Shown piece by piece: positions 41,965 through 51,950 of a stretch of DNA of 64,000 nucleotides. The stretch is from Paenibacillus plantarum (lineage in GTDB: Bacteria > Bacillota > Bacilli > Paenibacillales > NBRC-103111): contig NZ_WHNY01000062.1 of the NCBI RefSeq assembly GCF_013141695.1, positions 60,037-124,036 on the forward strand, read 5' to 3'. How positions within the stretch are numbered: position 1 is the stretch's first letter; each line of letters opens with the position of its first letter. A model generated the notes under the pieces. It was not told the origin of the DNA. It searched no databases and saw only the letters and a program-made list of their open reading frames with translations. The position numbers and the translations under genes are program-made.

Positions 41965-42147
41965 ATGTTTAATTTACATGTAGAAAATAAACAAATCTGT
42001 GTTGGCGATGTCCGTATCGTCGGGGTATCCAGTTCGTCCGTTTTCCTGATTGGGGATACTGAGGTCATCTCCTTGTCCTCGATGTTTGACACGCCACCGG
42101 AATCGGTCATTATAGCCCCTTTCGTTCCACTTGCTTCGGAGGGTTAA
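41965..42147 (+). CDS. gerPD: GerPD
   Basis: 60 aa: VENKQICVGDVRIVGVSSSSVFLIGDTEVISLSS is the GerPD pattern. GAGAAGGG precedes the ATG. The next gene starts three bases after its stop. Confidence 0.9.
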   Translation: MFNLHVENKQICVGDVRIVGVSSSSVFLIGDTEVISLSSMFDTPPESVIIAPFVPLASEG

Positions 42148-42150
42148 TCG

Positions 42151-42663
42151 ATGGCTCGACTATCAATTGTTGGCAACATTTATGTCAATAGCATAGGTTC
42201 ATCAAGCACGATGCATGCGGGGGATAATGTTTATACCGCTCTGCAGAACCGCGTTTTTGCTGTACAGCGTGAAGTACCTATTTATTATGGGAATGAGGGC
42301 AGCTTCGCAGCTTACCCTTTCTTCCAACGGCCTTTCCCTATCCCTCAGCCTCCCGAACCTTTCACAATGTGTGTGGATAACTTAGGGAGCTATATAACGG
42401 TTCGTAACATACGTATTCTCGGAGTCGCGGCTTCATCGCTTTTTCAAATTGGCAGCAATCGTGTCACGGCCGCCGAAACCCGCATCAAGAATATTCGTCA
42501 ATTCGTGACGAATAAGCCAGGTCCCAAGGGACAAAAGACGTTCGTGTATACAGGGACAGATGATGCGATTGGCGATATCCCTCCGAAGCCGACAGAAACG
42601 GCTGAGAACAAACCGCCACGTTTGGTGTTCGTAACTCAGCAGCAGCAGTCTAAACCAACCTAA
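42151..42663 (+). CDS. gerPE: GerPE with long C-terminal extension
   Basis: 170 aa, longer than the usual ~130. The core has LSIVGNIYVNSIGSSSTMHAGD and YITVRNIRILGVAASSLFQIGS. About 60 extra residues after position 110 are polar and rich in Lys, Pro and Gln (PPKPTETAENKPPRL, ending QQQQSKPT). GGAGGG precedes the ATG. A terminator follows directly, so no gerPF is attached to this operon. Confidence 0.88.
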   Translation: MARLSIVGNIYVNSIGSSSTMHAGDNVYTALQNRVFAVQREVPIYYGNEGSFAAYPFFQRPFPIPQPPEPFTMCVDNLGSYITVRNIRILGVAASSLFQIGSNRVTAAETRIKNIRQFVTNKPGPKGQKTFVYTGTDDAIGDIPPKPTETAENKPPRLVFVTQQQQSKPT

Positions 42664-42705
42664 GGGTCAGGAATAGCGCTAAGTGGTAGGCTAAATATCG
42701 CACAA

Positions 42706-42744
42706 AAAGGGTCCCACGCCACTCACATGGCTTGGGACCCTCTT
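42706..42744. terminator. Bidirectional terminator between gerPE and the GH18 gene
   Basis: AGGGTCCCA with GCCA pairs with TGGC and TGGGACCCT (about 42708-42722 and 42728-42742). The A/T-rich flanks suit both strands. Confidence 0.8.
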
Positions 42745-42748
42745 CTGC

Positions 42749-44377
42749 CTACTGCGTGAGCAGCGGCTGCGCGCGGCTCAGCAGCGCAGCCATCTGCGCT
42801 CGCGTCAAGGACGCGAGCGGGCGGAACGTGCCGCCCTCGAAGCCGTCGACAAGGCCCCTGCTGCTCATCGCAGCAATGGCCTCTGCCGACCAGCTACTCG
42901 CTGGCACGTCCGTGAACGTCTTCGCCACGCCACTAGCAGGCGTGGCCAGCTTTAAGGCGCGGGAGAGCAGCACACTCATCTGCTCCCGCGTCATGCTCTG
43001 ATCGGGCGCGAAGCGATCGTTGCTGATGCCTTGCATCAGCCCGTTCTGCTGCGCGATCCCGATCGACTGCGACGCCCAGTGGGTCGCAGGCACATCCTTG
43101 AACGCGGCGCTGGCGGCCGCCGCGCTCTCTAACCCAAGCACGCGCACGATAATCGTCGCGGCTTCTGCCCTTGTAAGCGCCGCGTCGGGCGCGAATGTGT
43201 CTGCGGCTGTGCCGAGCATCCAGCCGCGATTCGCGGCGTTCAGGACGTCAGCCTGTGCCCAGTGCTTTTGCACATCTGTGAAGTAAAAACCATCCGCCCA
43301 CAACTGATAGTAGCTCCAAGTATCGTCAGCCTCTTGATTTAAGCTCCAGCTGCCTGTTCCTTTTAGCTGATATTTCCCTACTAGCTTCAGCTTAGCTTTC
43401 ATAGATTGCTCGTTATCGAACCAAACCGTGTAAGTACCGGCTGCTAATTCTGTGCCGTTCACGGTTGCTTTCGCATCCGTTGCTTGAATCGTGAAGGTAG
43501 CAACAGGTGACTGGCTCGCTGCATCATAACGGACTGTCCCATGATATTGATCTACCAATTTTTGAACACTCCTAGCAGCTATCCCTGCCCCATTCGATGC
43601 GGGATCTTGGTTCCAATACCGGCCATATAACGGCATGCCCAATACGATTTTATTCGCTGGAGCTTGGGACAACGCATACTGAATGGATTTCTCGACAAAG
43701 GGTAAGCTAGCAACAGGTCCCGGTGTCGGATCACCAGGATAGCTCTCATCATAGGTCATAACCATCAGATAATCGCTGACCGCTGCCAATGCTTTATAGT
43801 CATACAGACCAATCCAGTTTGTCATAGAACCTGTTGGATTTGCGGCGACAGCAACCGAAACCTCCATCGTACTCGGCAGCTCCGCTCGCAACATTTTAAC
43901 GAAATCAGTGTACTTATCACGGTATTCCGCGCCTACATTTTCAATATCTAACTGGATGCCGTCTAGCTGATTAGCTTTGATACTTGCGACAAGTTCTTTC
44001 ACTAGAGTTTCGCGTTCATCAATCGCTTTTTCACCAATCGTTTTGTCAAAATCATTACTTAGAAAAGGAACAACTCTCTTCCCTTGCCTGTGCATCTCCG
44101 TTATGAAGGACGCCTGCAGATCGGTGACTTCTATAGTACCATCTTCATTTATATGATAATAACTCGGCGATACCACGTCTAAGGTATCCCCGCTCTTATT
44201 GACTTGTGACGTATAGGTACTAGGAGCTCCGCTGAATAAGTACGACATATTGAACTTCCCCTGAGCTACCGTAGCCCCTGCTAAAACCTCATTCTTGTTC
44301 ACGAAAGTAACCTGGCACATCGCACCGACGACGACTAGGGCCACAACAAGCCTTCGCCATCCACGTTTGGATTTCAT
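42749..44377 (-). CDS. SLH-anchored family 18 glycoside hydrolase
   Basis: 542 aa. Signal-anchor/signal peptide at residues 9-34. The GH18 barrel (about 40-355) has the catalytic DxxDxDxE region as LDGIQLDIENVG: Asp139, Asp144 and the proton donor Glu146. YLMVMTYDESYPGD and IVLGMPLYGRYW are further barrel motifs of the YaaH/YvbX-like branch. Three C-terminal SLH domains (about 362-540) bind pyruvylated wall polymer. Expected role: hydrolysis of chitin-like or peptidoglycan GlcNAc bonds at the surface; it lacks LysM domains, unlike spore cortex enzymes. Confidence 0.92.
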   Translation of the reverse strand: MKSKRGWRRLVVALVVVGAMCQVTFVNKNEVLAGATVAQGKFNMSYLFSGAPSTYTSQVNKSGDTLDVVSPSYYHINEDGTIEVTDLQASFITEMHRQGKRVVPFLSNDFDKTIGEKAIDERETLVKELVASIKANQLDGIQLDIENVGAEYRDKYTDFVKMLRAELPSTMEVSVAVAANPTGSMTNWIGLYDYKALAAVSDYLMVMTYDESYPGDPTPGPVASLPFVEKSIQYALSQAPANKIVLGMPLYGRYWNQDPASNGAGIAARSVQKLVDQYHGTVRYDAASQSPVATFTIQATDAKATVNGTELAAGTYTVWFDNEQSMKAKLKLVGKYQLKGTGSWSLNQEADDTWSYYQLWADGFYFTDVQKHWAQADVLNAANRGWMLGTAADTFAPDAALTRAEAATIIVRVLGLESAAAASAAFKDVPATHWASQSIGIAQQNGLMQGISNDRFAPDQSMTREQMSVLLSRALKLATPASGVAKTFTDVPASSWSAEAIAAMSSRGLVDGFEGGTFRPLASLTRAQMAALLSRAQPLLTQ

Positions 44378-44460
44378 CTTGTCTCATCCCCTATTCGATT
44401 CGTTTTGATTCCTTCTATCATCCTAGAAACCTACCAAAATCGCTACGAGTAAATATTGGG

Positions 44461-44511
44461 GATACGCCAAAAAACCGTTACGGCAGCGTGATTACACCCT
44501 GCCGTAACGGT
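44461..44511 (-). terminator. Terminator of the giant surface protein gene (repeat copy 1)
   Basis: Stem CCGTTACGGCAG with CTGCCGTAACGG, followed by six T on the minus strand. The 51-bp block matches 53488-53538 at 47 positions. Confidence 0.9.
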
Positions 44512-44555
44512 CAACATACTTGGCTCTCTAACGAATATTCATCGCTAGTTCATAT

Positions 44556-47500
44556 CTACTCTTTGTCTAAAGCTTGGATTAAACGATGAATCATAGCCGC
44601 TGCCTCTGCGCGGGTTGCGTTAGCTTGCGGCAGGAATTTGCCAGCATCATCCCCTTGGATAATACCTAGCTTCACAGCTGCGTTCACACCTGCTTTTGCC
44701 CAATCCGCAATCTGCGATTGATCCGCAAATGTTTTGTTAACCACCTGATCGGCCTGCTTCACTAAACGCGAAATCACAACAGCGAGCTCTTGTCGGCTGA
44801 TTGCCGCATCAGGACGGAATTGTCCATCTGCTCCTTGGAAGATACCTGCTTTCTCTACAGCAGCTACGGCATCCGCATACCATGCATTTGCTGGAACATC
44901 TGTGAAGGAAGACGCTGTATCTGAATTCTTTAATTGCAGCATTTGTGCAAACAATTTGGCAATTTGCCCACGTGTTGTTGTACCTGCAGGATCAAACTCC
45001 GTATCTGTAATGCCATCTACGATGTGATGAGACACTAAATATCGAATATCTTGAATTGCCCAGTGACTAGCTACATCTGTAAATTTGCGTTCGAATGTAG
45101 CCAATCCGAATGTTCCTGATGCAGAGAAGGATACATTGATTTCTCTACCCAGGTAATGTGGCGTACCGTTAACGAATTCGTATGCGCCTAGTAACGCAGG
45201 TTCATTCGAAGGCGTTGCTGAAAGCCTCAAGATTAATGGCTCAACAGTTGTAAGCTCTTCTTTCTTGCCGTTAGTCTTCTTGCCCAAGCTCACTTGAAGC
45301 GTTTGGCTTGAAGCTGTATAACCGGCAGGATAAATCGCATTGCTCGGTTGCAATACTACTTCTAATGTCTCGTCATCTTTTAAGGCAAAAGCTTTGGCTG
45401 GGATCGTAACCTCAGCATCTTTATGCTGCAGTTTCACGATGTAACCTTTCGATTGAATGGCGTTCCATACATTCCCTTTGACGAGAAGGGTATCTTGTTT
45501 GTCAGCCAGCGTTACAACCACTTCATTGTTAGCCACGGATTTGGTTAACATAACGAAATCTAGTTCCACTTCATTCGAAGCAACAGAATTACCGCCACCA
45601 CCACCGCCAGATATAATCGGCGTTTTCGAAGTTGCTGTCTTAAACGTCAAGCTTGTGTCAGCCACGAGTACGTTACTGCCGCTATAGTCAATCAAGTTGC
45701 CTTTAATGATAACTTTGTATGTCGAACCTGACGCAAGAGCCGTTTTCGGTTTCAGTGTCAGCTTCTTGCTTAATTTCTTAGAATCATCTTCAATAAACCA
45801 ACCACTCATGTTGTTGCCATCAAGCAGCTGAGCATCTCGCAATGATAAATCTTCTTTGTAGCCCTTCATGTGCTGGTACTCAAATGTAACATCAATCGCT
45901 GTCTCTTGCACTCCCTCAACCTTCACAAGCTGAATAACATCCGCATTCAAACTCGTTTCATCCATTGGGCGATCAAAGACAATATCCACATTCGAGCTTA
46001 CATTGACATCCTGCGCATTGTTCGCCGGTGTGATAGACGTGATCTCTGGCGTTGTTGTACGAACTAGCGGTACATTCAACTGTGTTTCCGCAGGAGGCAC
46101 AACTACAGTACGGGAAGTGTAGTCTTCAAAGCCTTCTTTGCTAAATAATACACGCCAGTTGCCTTGCATGACATCCCAACCGTAGCGACCTTCCACATCC
46201 GTGGTTTGCGGGTTGATTTGACCATAATTGTCTGCATCCCAGCTGCTCCATTGCGTGTTATTTTGCTGTTGTACGACAGCTGTCACACCAGACACGCGGT
46301 TATCCATACTACCTTCAAACACATAACCCGATGGATCGATGAGAACGATAACTTCCATTAGAGGCACAGTAACACTCTGCCCATCATTAACATAAGTGAG
46401 CGTAAGCATTTGCTCTCCGTATGAGCTCCATCCATAAGGTACTTCACCTGTAAAGGTTTTCCCGTCACTAGCTTTGGTCAATGGATATGTGCTTCCGATA
46501 AAGGAAATGGAAGCCTGTTCGACAGCCTTTTTAAATACAACTTTGGTTGAAATCGGTGTTTTCTCCGTAACTGCAAAAGTAGCTACCGAAACTTTTGGAT
46601 TCAACTTCACATCTACGTTCCAACCCGCTGTAATTCTAGCTTCATCAATCCCCGGTACACCGGACTTATACTTCACATTCACAGCTTCTGAAGATTGGCT
46701 TTGATTATTTTCTACAACTTGCGCAGTCAGTCGAAGCTCAGCTTCATCCGCACCATCGGCTACTGGCAATACAACATCCGCATACCACCAGCGGCCTTCT
46801 GCTGTCACACGTCCCAGACTCATGGAACCAGCAAAAATTTCCACCGTAGAACCTGGTTTTGTCGACCCGTATACTTTGATCTTTTTATCCCCGGTTACTG
46901 CAGGTGCATTCAAAGTCACGTACAATACGTTCGAAGTAGCGATCTGTGTTGGTTCTTCTTTATTTCCGTTAATGACTGGGTAAACAGAGGTACGAATCGA
47001 AGCTTCATCGGCTTGGTCTACGAGAGCCTTAAAGCTGATTTCACCGCTTCCCCCCGCAATTACATCTCCGGCTGGAACTTGAAGTACACCGTTCGTAGCC
47101 GTTACATTTACTATTTTACCATTCAATTCAACAGAACCATTAACCAACTTCACATTGGACGGCAGTTCAATATGCCATATCGTGCTGCCCGCTGGAGTTG
47201 TACTATTATTTTTATATTTCAAACTGTAGCTAAATTCTTTCCCTAAAATAACTGTAGCCACAGACGGAGCAAAACTATTCCCTTCTCCGAAGAAGTGTCC
47301 ACCTTGTGACTGTAGAACGATGGTTCGTTGATCTGTGCTAGTTGCGAGATTATTCTCATAGCTCGGGTAACCGTACAATGACGCAGTGAAATTGTAAGTT
47401 CCTGCAGACAATCCACGGATTTTAAAATATCCATCAGCGTCAGTTCTTGCCCATCCGCTGTTCTTACTGTTGCTTGCAAATACACTTACATATTTCAGTG

Positions 47501-50500
47501 GTTGATTATTTTTATCAACAACTTTGCCGTGTATAAATTGATCATTTTCAAGTGTAATCACTGGAATTTGATGATCAGTTACCTGTTGAACCCCCATATT
47601 ATCCGTAAATCCAACAGCATGCACCGAGATCTGAATTTGACTAGCTTCACCTAGTCGATCAAGTCTGTAGTTTCCGTCCGCATCCGTACGCGCATACGCA
47701 TAAGAGGATCCTGCATACGCGGATACGTCAGCACCCACTATCGGATGGCCAGCTTCATCTACGATCCGACCGGTATACACAACCGAAGGCTGAAGCGCAA
47801 CCTCAATCGTCGAAGTTCCTGTAACAACGGTTACTTGGGACTTGTTCACTGGTTGAAAACCAGGTACGGAAACGTTAAGTGTATAGTCATTTGCGGCCGT
47901 AATCCCCGGAAGTGATAACGTACCATAATATCCGTATACTTTTTGAGTAACCGTTGGATCTGCGCCTCCCTGCACAAGCAATGGATTCGGCACGTAGACA
48001 CGTTCCGATACGGTCATAGCTTGATTGTAGCCATAGAGATAACCTGACTCCCAACCGAATGACTGAGCAGCAGTGGAACTGTACAGATAATAAGATTCCA
48101 ACTGACTCGTTTCAGCCCCTTCTGGCATGAAGAGCTTTAACGTCACATTGGCCATTTCTTTGATTTTTTTGGCAACTGAGATCGTTACCGGATTCATTAC
48201 GTAATTGGTAGATTCGTCTATGTTAAAGGTAGTTTTCACTTCTTCATATAAACTATCGCCAATAACGGATATCGTGTAGCTTCCTGGCTTTAATCGCTTA
48301 AGCTCCGTTTCACCAGAGTAGCTCACGAAGTAACCGTCCTGTCCGATATACCCTTCTTTGTTGACAGAACCTGTAATTGAAACGCGCAGCTGTTTTGCTA
48401 CAGGCACCTGCGTTCCTTGTTCGAGTAAACGAATCTTTACGTTCTGCACCACTGGCAATCGAACAATCACACCCGTCTGTTTGACACCAAGCTCTGTTGT
48501 AATTCCCTGAATCACATCCGTGTAGCGCTCTGTACCACTTATTACATTTATTTTAACTGCACCACCCGGCAAACCTGCTGCCGTAAAGTTACCGTTGGCA
48601 TCCGTATTTACTTTTACGTATTGGCCATCAATGATAAATTCTATATCCGGTTTATCTGTGACGGCTGCGTCGCGCTGCTTAATAGTACCTGCCAGCGTTG
48701 CGCCGACTTTCTTGTTCAACTCTACTTTTTTCTCGTCCGAGTTCGTTCCCTCTCTCGTCAAATAAGCTTTAACCGAAACAATCTCGGTCACACCTTCTTT
48801 GATCTCGAATGTACCTAGGTACTTGCCTTGGCTAGGTGTGAGAACGACCTCCTCCGTGAACACCTCTGTACCCGTACCTTTCTTGAAAGAAACCACCGCT
48901 TTCGCGCTAATTCCCTCTCCGATAGATCCTGTCAGTTCAATGGGCAATAGGCTGCCGATCTTGAGAAGTCCTGCAGAACTTTGAACTGTGGATGACTTCA
49001 CATCTAGCTGTGACACAGCAAATGCTGGAACAACGAAGTGAATAACGTTGGACTCCGTGCTGATGCCCTTGCTATTTACCGCAACAACCTTGAGATCGTA
49101 GATCTTGCCAGGTTGGGCCTCTGCGTAAGTGAACGATGCTCCCGTAACATTTCCTTTGATTTTGACCAAAGTTTGACCTTGCTCTGCCGCATAGATGTCG
49201 TAATACGACGCTCCGGAAACAGCATCCCAAGTCAGCTTAAGCCCTTGGCCAGCGAAGGTTGCTTTCGGATCCGGCTTGCCAGGAGGAGCGTTCGGATCGC
49301 CTGGAGGATAAGACTGAGAAATTGCAATTTCTTGTCCAGGTCCAATTGGTAATTGGTAGGTTAGCAGATAATTGCCGTTTTTGTCAGGAACCTCTGCATA
49401 AACCGAATCCGAATAAGAAGAATCTGATTTTATTACAACATTGCCGCTCTGATCTTTGACTGTAAGCGTCCCAGGGACTGAATTATAGAAGCCATACCCT
49501 CCGTCTTCATAAGGGCCTTTCCCTATAATTGCGGTGCTAAACGTTTGATAATCCTTGCCTTGCTTGACGAACACTTGATTCAGATTCAAGTCACCAGATT
49601 TGATGATGGCCGAAGTGTAAAGTAACGTCCGATCAGGATTCGTATAATCATATGCCTGGATTGGGCCGAACACTCCTTGAATGTCATCAGTAAAGCTCAA
49701 GCTAGTAGCTTGTGAGTAGCCTCTTCGTTCCGAACTCCATATGTAGCGCCACGGTGTTTCATAGTCCGCTTTCTTAATCTGAGAAAACTGGAAGCGATAC
49801 TCGCCTGGCGTCGTATACAATTTCGTTAACGCATTCTCTTCAGTTATACTGCTGGATGGTACGCTAGACGAGGAGGAATAGTTGGATTTAAGCACACTGA
49901 CCATTTCAAAAGGAACGTTGGTTTGACCATTCTTCAATTCCACTGGAATCAGGCTGCTTGCCAACTCTGCGAAACTTACGACATTCTCCACTTGTGCCGG
50001 AATGGTAACTGACTTATTGTAATGATACGCATTCGTTGAGCCATCTGTACCAACAAGTGATGCCTCCAACGTAATTGGCGTACTTAATAATACACCTGGA
50101 GCTGAGAACGCTAACTGGTCATTCAAAGCTGGTAGTGGTAAAGATAAAACCACATTTGCCATTCGTGTAATCGATGTTCCGTCCAGAGAGAATACCGTCC
50201 GAACAAGTCCACTTTGAAGCGGCAGCGATTGTAAATTCTTCATTTGCCCACCTGTGAAAGTTTGGTCTACCAGATAACTGGCAGTTGGACTCCCCGTCGT
50301 ACTCGAAAGTAGATATGCGGCCACTATTCGATATTGCCGCTCAGGATTAATCTCTTGATAAAATTCAAGACTGCCGCCAGACATCGTGTTACTAGCTGTC
50401 ACACGACTGCCGTCGAGTTCAAAAATTGCTGCTCTAGTTAGATTACTGGTTGAATAACCGGAAGGTAGTTGAACACCAATCGACTTCGCGCTGTTGTTTT

Positions 50501-51827
50501 GTCCCATCTGAATGGACTGATCCAAGGATAAAGACACGACACTGGTAGGAAACAACTGCCTATTCAATTTAAGACGATAAGTGCCTTGAGAAATATTATT
50601 GATTTGAATAGGTTGCGAGATTTGTCTCATCCCTGAAATGGTTCTCAGGATTGTGCCATTCTGGCTAAGCTGATACTCCAATACGGGGTCATCCCAATTA
50701 AGCGCTTGTACGCTACCAGTTGGATCGATACCAGTCCCGGTGCTGTTGAGCGAAGACCGGACCGGTGTTCCATTCGTACCTAACGTTTCATTCCAGAGTC
50801 CCTTCTCTTGCATAGACGTGCTGAAAGCGCCCGCTGATAAGGTATCTACGTATTGCAATTGATTATTATATCTGTCTAAGTAATAAGTTGATGCAGCGTA
50901 TCCGCCATTTCCGTTGCTGTATGAATAGGGTACTGTCCCTCGAAATGCGTTATCCAGTTGAAGAGCCATGTCTTCTGTAAAAGACATATTACCTCTTGAA
51001 AAACTATATCGCGTATTATCTTTTACTACACTGAAATTTACGCTGCCTAACATGCCTTTACTAACATAACCTATTGGAGCCTGAAATTCTGATCCCACGT
51101 TTTGCAAGCCAAGCGATACCCCTGAGTAATCATAACCTGTCGGTGGTGTAACCTTGACCGTCTCACCGCCGAAAGAGAAGGATTGCCCGCTTTGCCTATC
51201 GGCAGGAATGCTTGTCTCTAACATATACGTTTCTGCATAACCTTGTGTCACAAGAGATGCATATGCTTTAAATGCTGCGTTGGAAGCTACCCATGCTGTC
51301 GCTTTACCTTCCTCATTGAATGGACTGGTATACATAGGATAGGATCCCCTATCTGTCTTGCCATAAATATCTGTAGGCATCAGTATCAAATTACCTGTTG
51401 CCATCTTACTATGTGTAAATGTTAGTTTCTTTAATTGGTCTTTGGCGAAAGTGAGGCTGCTTATATCTCCACCTATAAAGCTATAGTGGTAAACAATGCT
51501 TTCACCAGCGGAAGATGTTCCTCTTACTTGAAGTTCATACTGCTTACCATGTAAAATAAACGTATTGGGAATGAAGAACTCCCCGTTACGAACCTTGGTC
51601 TTGAATGACTGGTTCGTATAATACTGCTGTTCCCCATTTGAAGAATAGTGCATGTATCCATAGAGATACACCTCTCCATCTTGCATAGGTGCCCCCGTTT
51701 CATTTTCGACCTGAGCAATCACACCATTGACTTCCTGAACCTCCGCGAACGCTGGTAAACTGCTGCCAAATAATAATATAACGGCAAGCGCAAGCTGTAA
51801 CCAACGTAATGACGTCTTTTTACTCAT
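44556..51827 (-). CDS. Giant multidomain SLH surface protein, 2423 aa
   Basis: Start chosen at ATG 51827 (MSKKTS). It gives a proper signal peptide (hydrophobic stretch, cut near AFA-E) and lies 11 bases after AAGGAGG. Numbered from the in-frame ATG eight codons upstream (51851), the rough layout is: novel beta-rich N-terminal ~840 residues; an FN3 domain at about 857-943; several carboxypeptidase-regulatory-like Ig modules, two clear ones at about 1354-1500 (GRIVDEAGHPIVGADVSAY and GKVVDKNNQPLKYVSVFAS, each with ARTDADG); a DUF11-like module at about 1527-1633; an SbsA-like Ig module (about 1940-2070, ITPANNAQDVNVSSNVDIVF, FDRPMDE); a Gly-rich hinge; and three SLH domains from about 2254 to the end. 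An adhesin or S-layer-like scaffold role is inferred. Divergent from a putative regulator 124 bp away. Confidence 0.9.
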   Translation of the reverse strand: MSKKTSLRWLQLALAVILLFGSSLPAFAEVQEVNGVIAQVENETGAPMQDGEVYLYGYMHYSSNGEQQYYTNQSFKTKVRNGEFFIPNTFILHGKQYELQVRGTSSAGESIVYHYSFIGGDISSLTFAKDQLKKLTFTHSKMATGNLILMPTDIYGKTDRGSYPMYTSPFNEEGKATAWVASNAAFKAYASLVTQGYAETYMLETSIPADRQSGQSFSFGGETVKVTPPTGYDYSGVSLGLQNVGSEFQAPIGYVSKGMLGSVNFSVVKDNTRYSFSRGNMSFTEDMALQLDNAFRGTVPYSYSNGNGGYAASTYYLDRYNNQLQYVDTLSAGAFSTSMQEKGLWNETLGTNGTPVRSSLNSTGTGIDPTGSVQALNWDDPVLEYQLSQNGTILRTISGMRQISQPIQINNISQGTYRLKLNRQLFPTSVVSLSLDQSIQMGQNNSAKSIGVQLPSGYSTSNLTRAAIFELDGSRVTASNTMSGGSLEFYQEINPERQYRIVAAYLLSSTTGSPTASYLVDQTFTGGQMKNLQSLPLQSGLVRTVFSLDGTSITRMANVVLSLPLPALNDQLAFSAPGVLLSTPITLEASLVGTDGSTNAYHYNKSVTIPAQVENVVSFAELASSLIPVELKNGQTNVPFEMVSVLKSNYSSSSSVPSSSITEENALTKLYTTPGEYRFQFSQIKKADYETPWRYIWSSERRGYSQATSLSFTDDIQGVFGPIQAYDYTNPDRTLLYTSAIIKSGDLNLNQVFVKQGKDYQTFSTAIIGKGPYEDGGYGFYNSVPGTLTVKDQSGNVVIKSDSSYSDSVYAEVPDKNGNYLLTYQLPIGPGQEIAISQSYPPGDPNAPPGKPDPKATFAGQGLKLTWDAVSGASYYDIYAAEQGQTLVKIKGNVTGASFTYAEAQPGKIYDLKVVAVNSKGISTESNVIHFVVPAFAVSQLDVKSSTVQSSAGLLKIGSLLPIELTGSIGEGISAKAVVSFKKGTGTEVFTEEVVLTPSQGKYLGTFEIKEGVTEIVSVKAYLTREGTNSDEKKVELNKKVGATLAGTIKQRDAAVTDKPDIEFIIDGQYVKVNTDANGNFTAAGLPGGAVKINVISGTERYTDVIQGITTELGVKQTGVIVRLPVVQNVKIRLLEQGTQVPVAKQLRVSITGSVNKEGYIGQDGYFVSYSGETELKRLKPGSYTISVIGDSLYEEVKTTFNIDESTNYVMNPVTISVAKKIKEMANVTLKLFMPEGAETSQLESYYLYSSTAAQSFGWESGYLYGYNQAMTVSERVYVPNPLLVQGGADPTVTQKVYGYYGTLSLPGITAANDYTLNVSVPGFQPVNKSQVTVVTGTSTIEVALQPSVVYTGRIVDEAGHPIVGADVSAYAGSSYAYARTDADGNYRLDRLGEASQIQISVHAVGFTDNMGVQQVTDHQIPVITLENDQFIHGKVVDKNNQPLKYVSVFASNSKNSGWARTDADGYFKIRGLSAGTYNFTASLYGYPSYENNLATSTDQRTIVLQSQGGHFFGEGNSFAPSVATVILGKEFSYSLKYKNNSTTPAGSTIWHIELPSNVKLVNGSVELNGKIVNVTATNGVLQVPAGDVIAGGSGEISFKALVDQADEASIRTSVYPVINGNKEEPTQIATSNVLYVTLNAPAVTGDKKIKVYGSTKPGSTVEIFAGSMSLGRVTAEGRWWYADVVLPVADGADEAELRLTAQVVENNQSQSSEAVNVKYKSGVPGIDEARITAGWNVDVKLNPKVSVATFAVTEKTPISTKVVFKKAVEQASISFIGSTYPLTKASDGKTFTGEVPYGWSSYGEQMLTLTYVNDGQSVTVPLMEVIVLIDPSGYVFEGSMDNRVSGVTAVVQQQNNTQWSSWDADNYGQINPQTTDVEGRYGWDVMQGNWRVLFSKEGFEDYTSRTVVVPPAETQLNVPLVRTTTPEITSITPANNAQDVNVSSNVDIVFDRPMDETSLNADVIQLVKVEGVQETAIDVTFEYQHMKGYKEDLSLRDAQLLDGNNMSGWFIEDDSKKLSKKLTLKPKTALASGSTYKVIIKGNLIDYSGSNVLVADTSLTFKTATSKTPIISGGGGGGNSVASNEVELDFVMLTKSVANNEVVVTLADKQDTLLVKGNVWNAIQSKGYIVKLQHKDAEVTIPAKAFALKDDETLEVVLQPSNAIYPAGYTASSQTLQVSLGKKTNGKKEELTTVEPLILRLSATPSNEPALLGAYEFVNGTPHYLGREINVSFSASGTFGLATFERKFTDVASHWAIQDIRYLVSHHIVDGITDTEFDPAGTTTRGQIAKLFAQMLQLKNSDTASSFTDVPANAWYADAVAAVEKAGIFQGADGQFRPDAAISRQELAVVISRLVKQADQVVNKTFADQSQIADWAKAGVNAAVKLGIIQGDDAGKFLPQANATRAEAAAMIHRLIQALDKE

Positions 51828-51950
51828 TCCCCACTCTTCCTCCTTGTACATAATTTCACAAATTTTCTAGTATTTCGACTTCCATCTTACTAAATAAGGA
51901 ATTACAATAGCATTACACGCTAGCACTTTAGACACATTAAGGAGTAGGTC

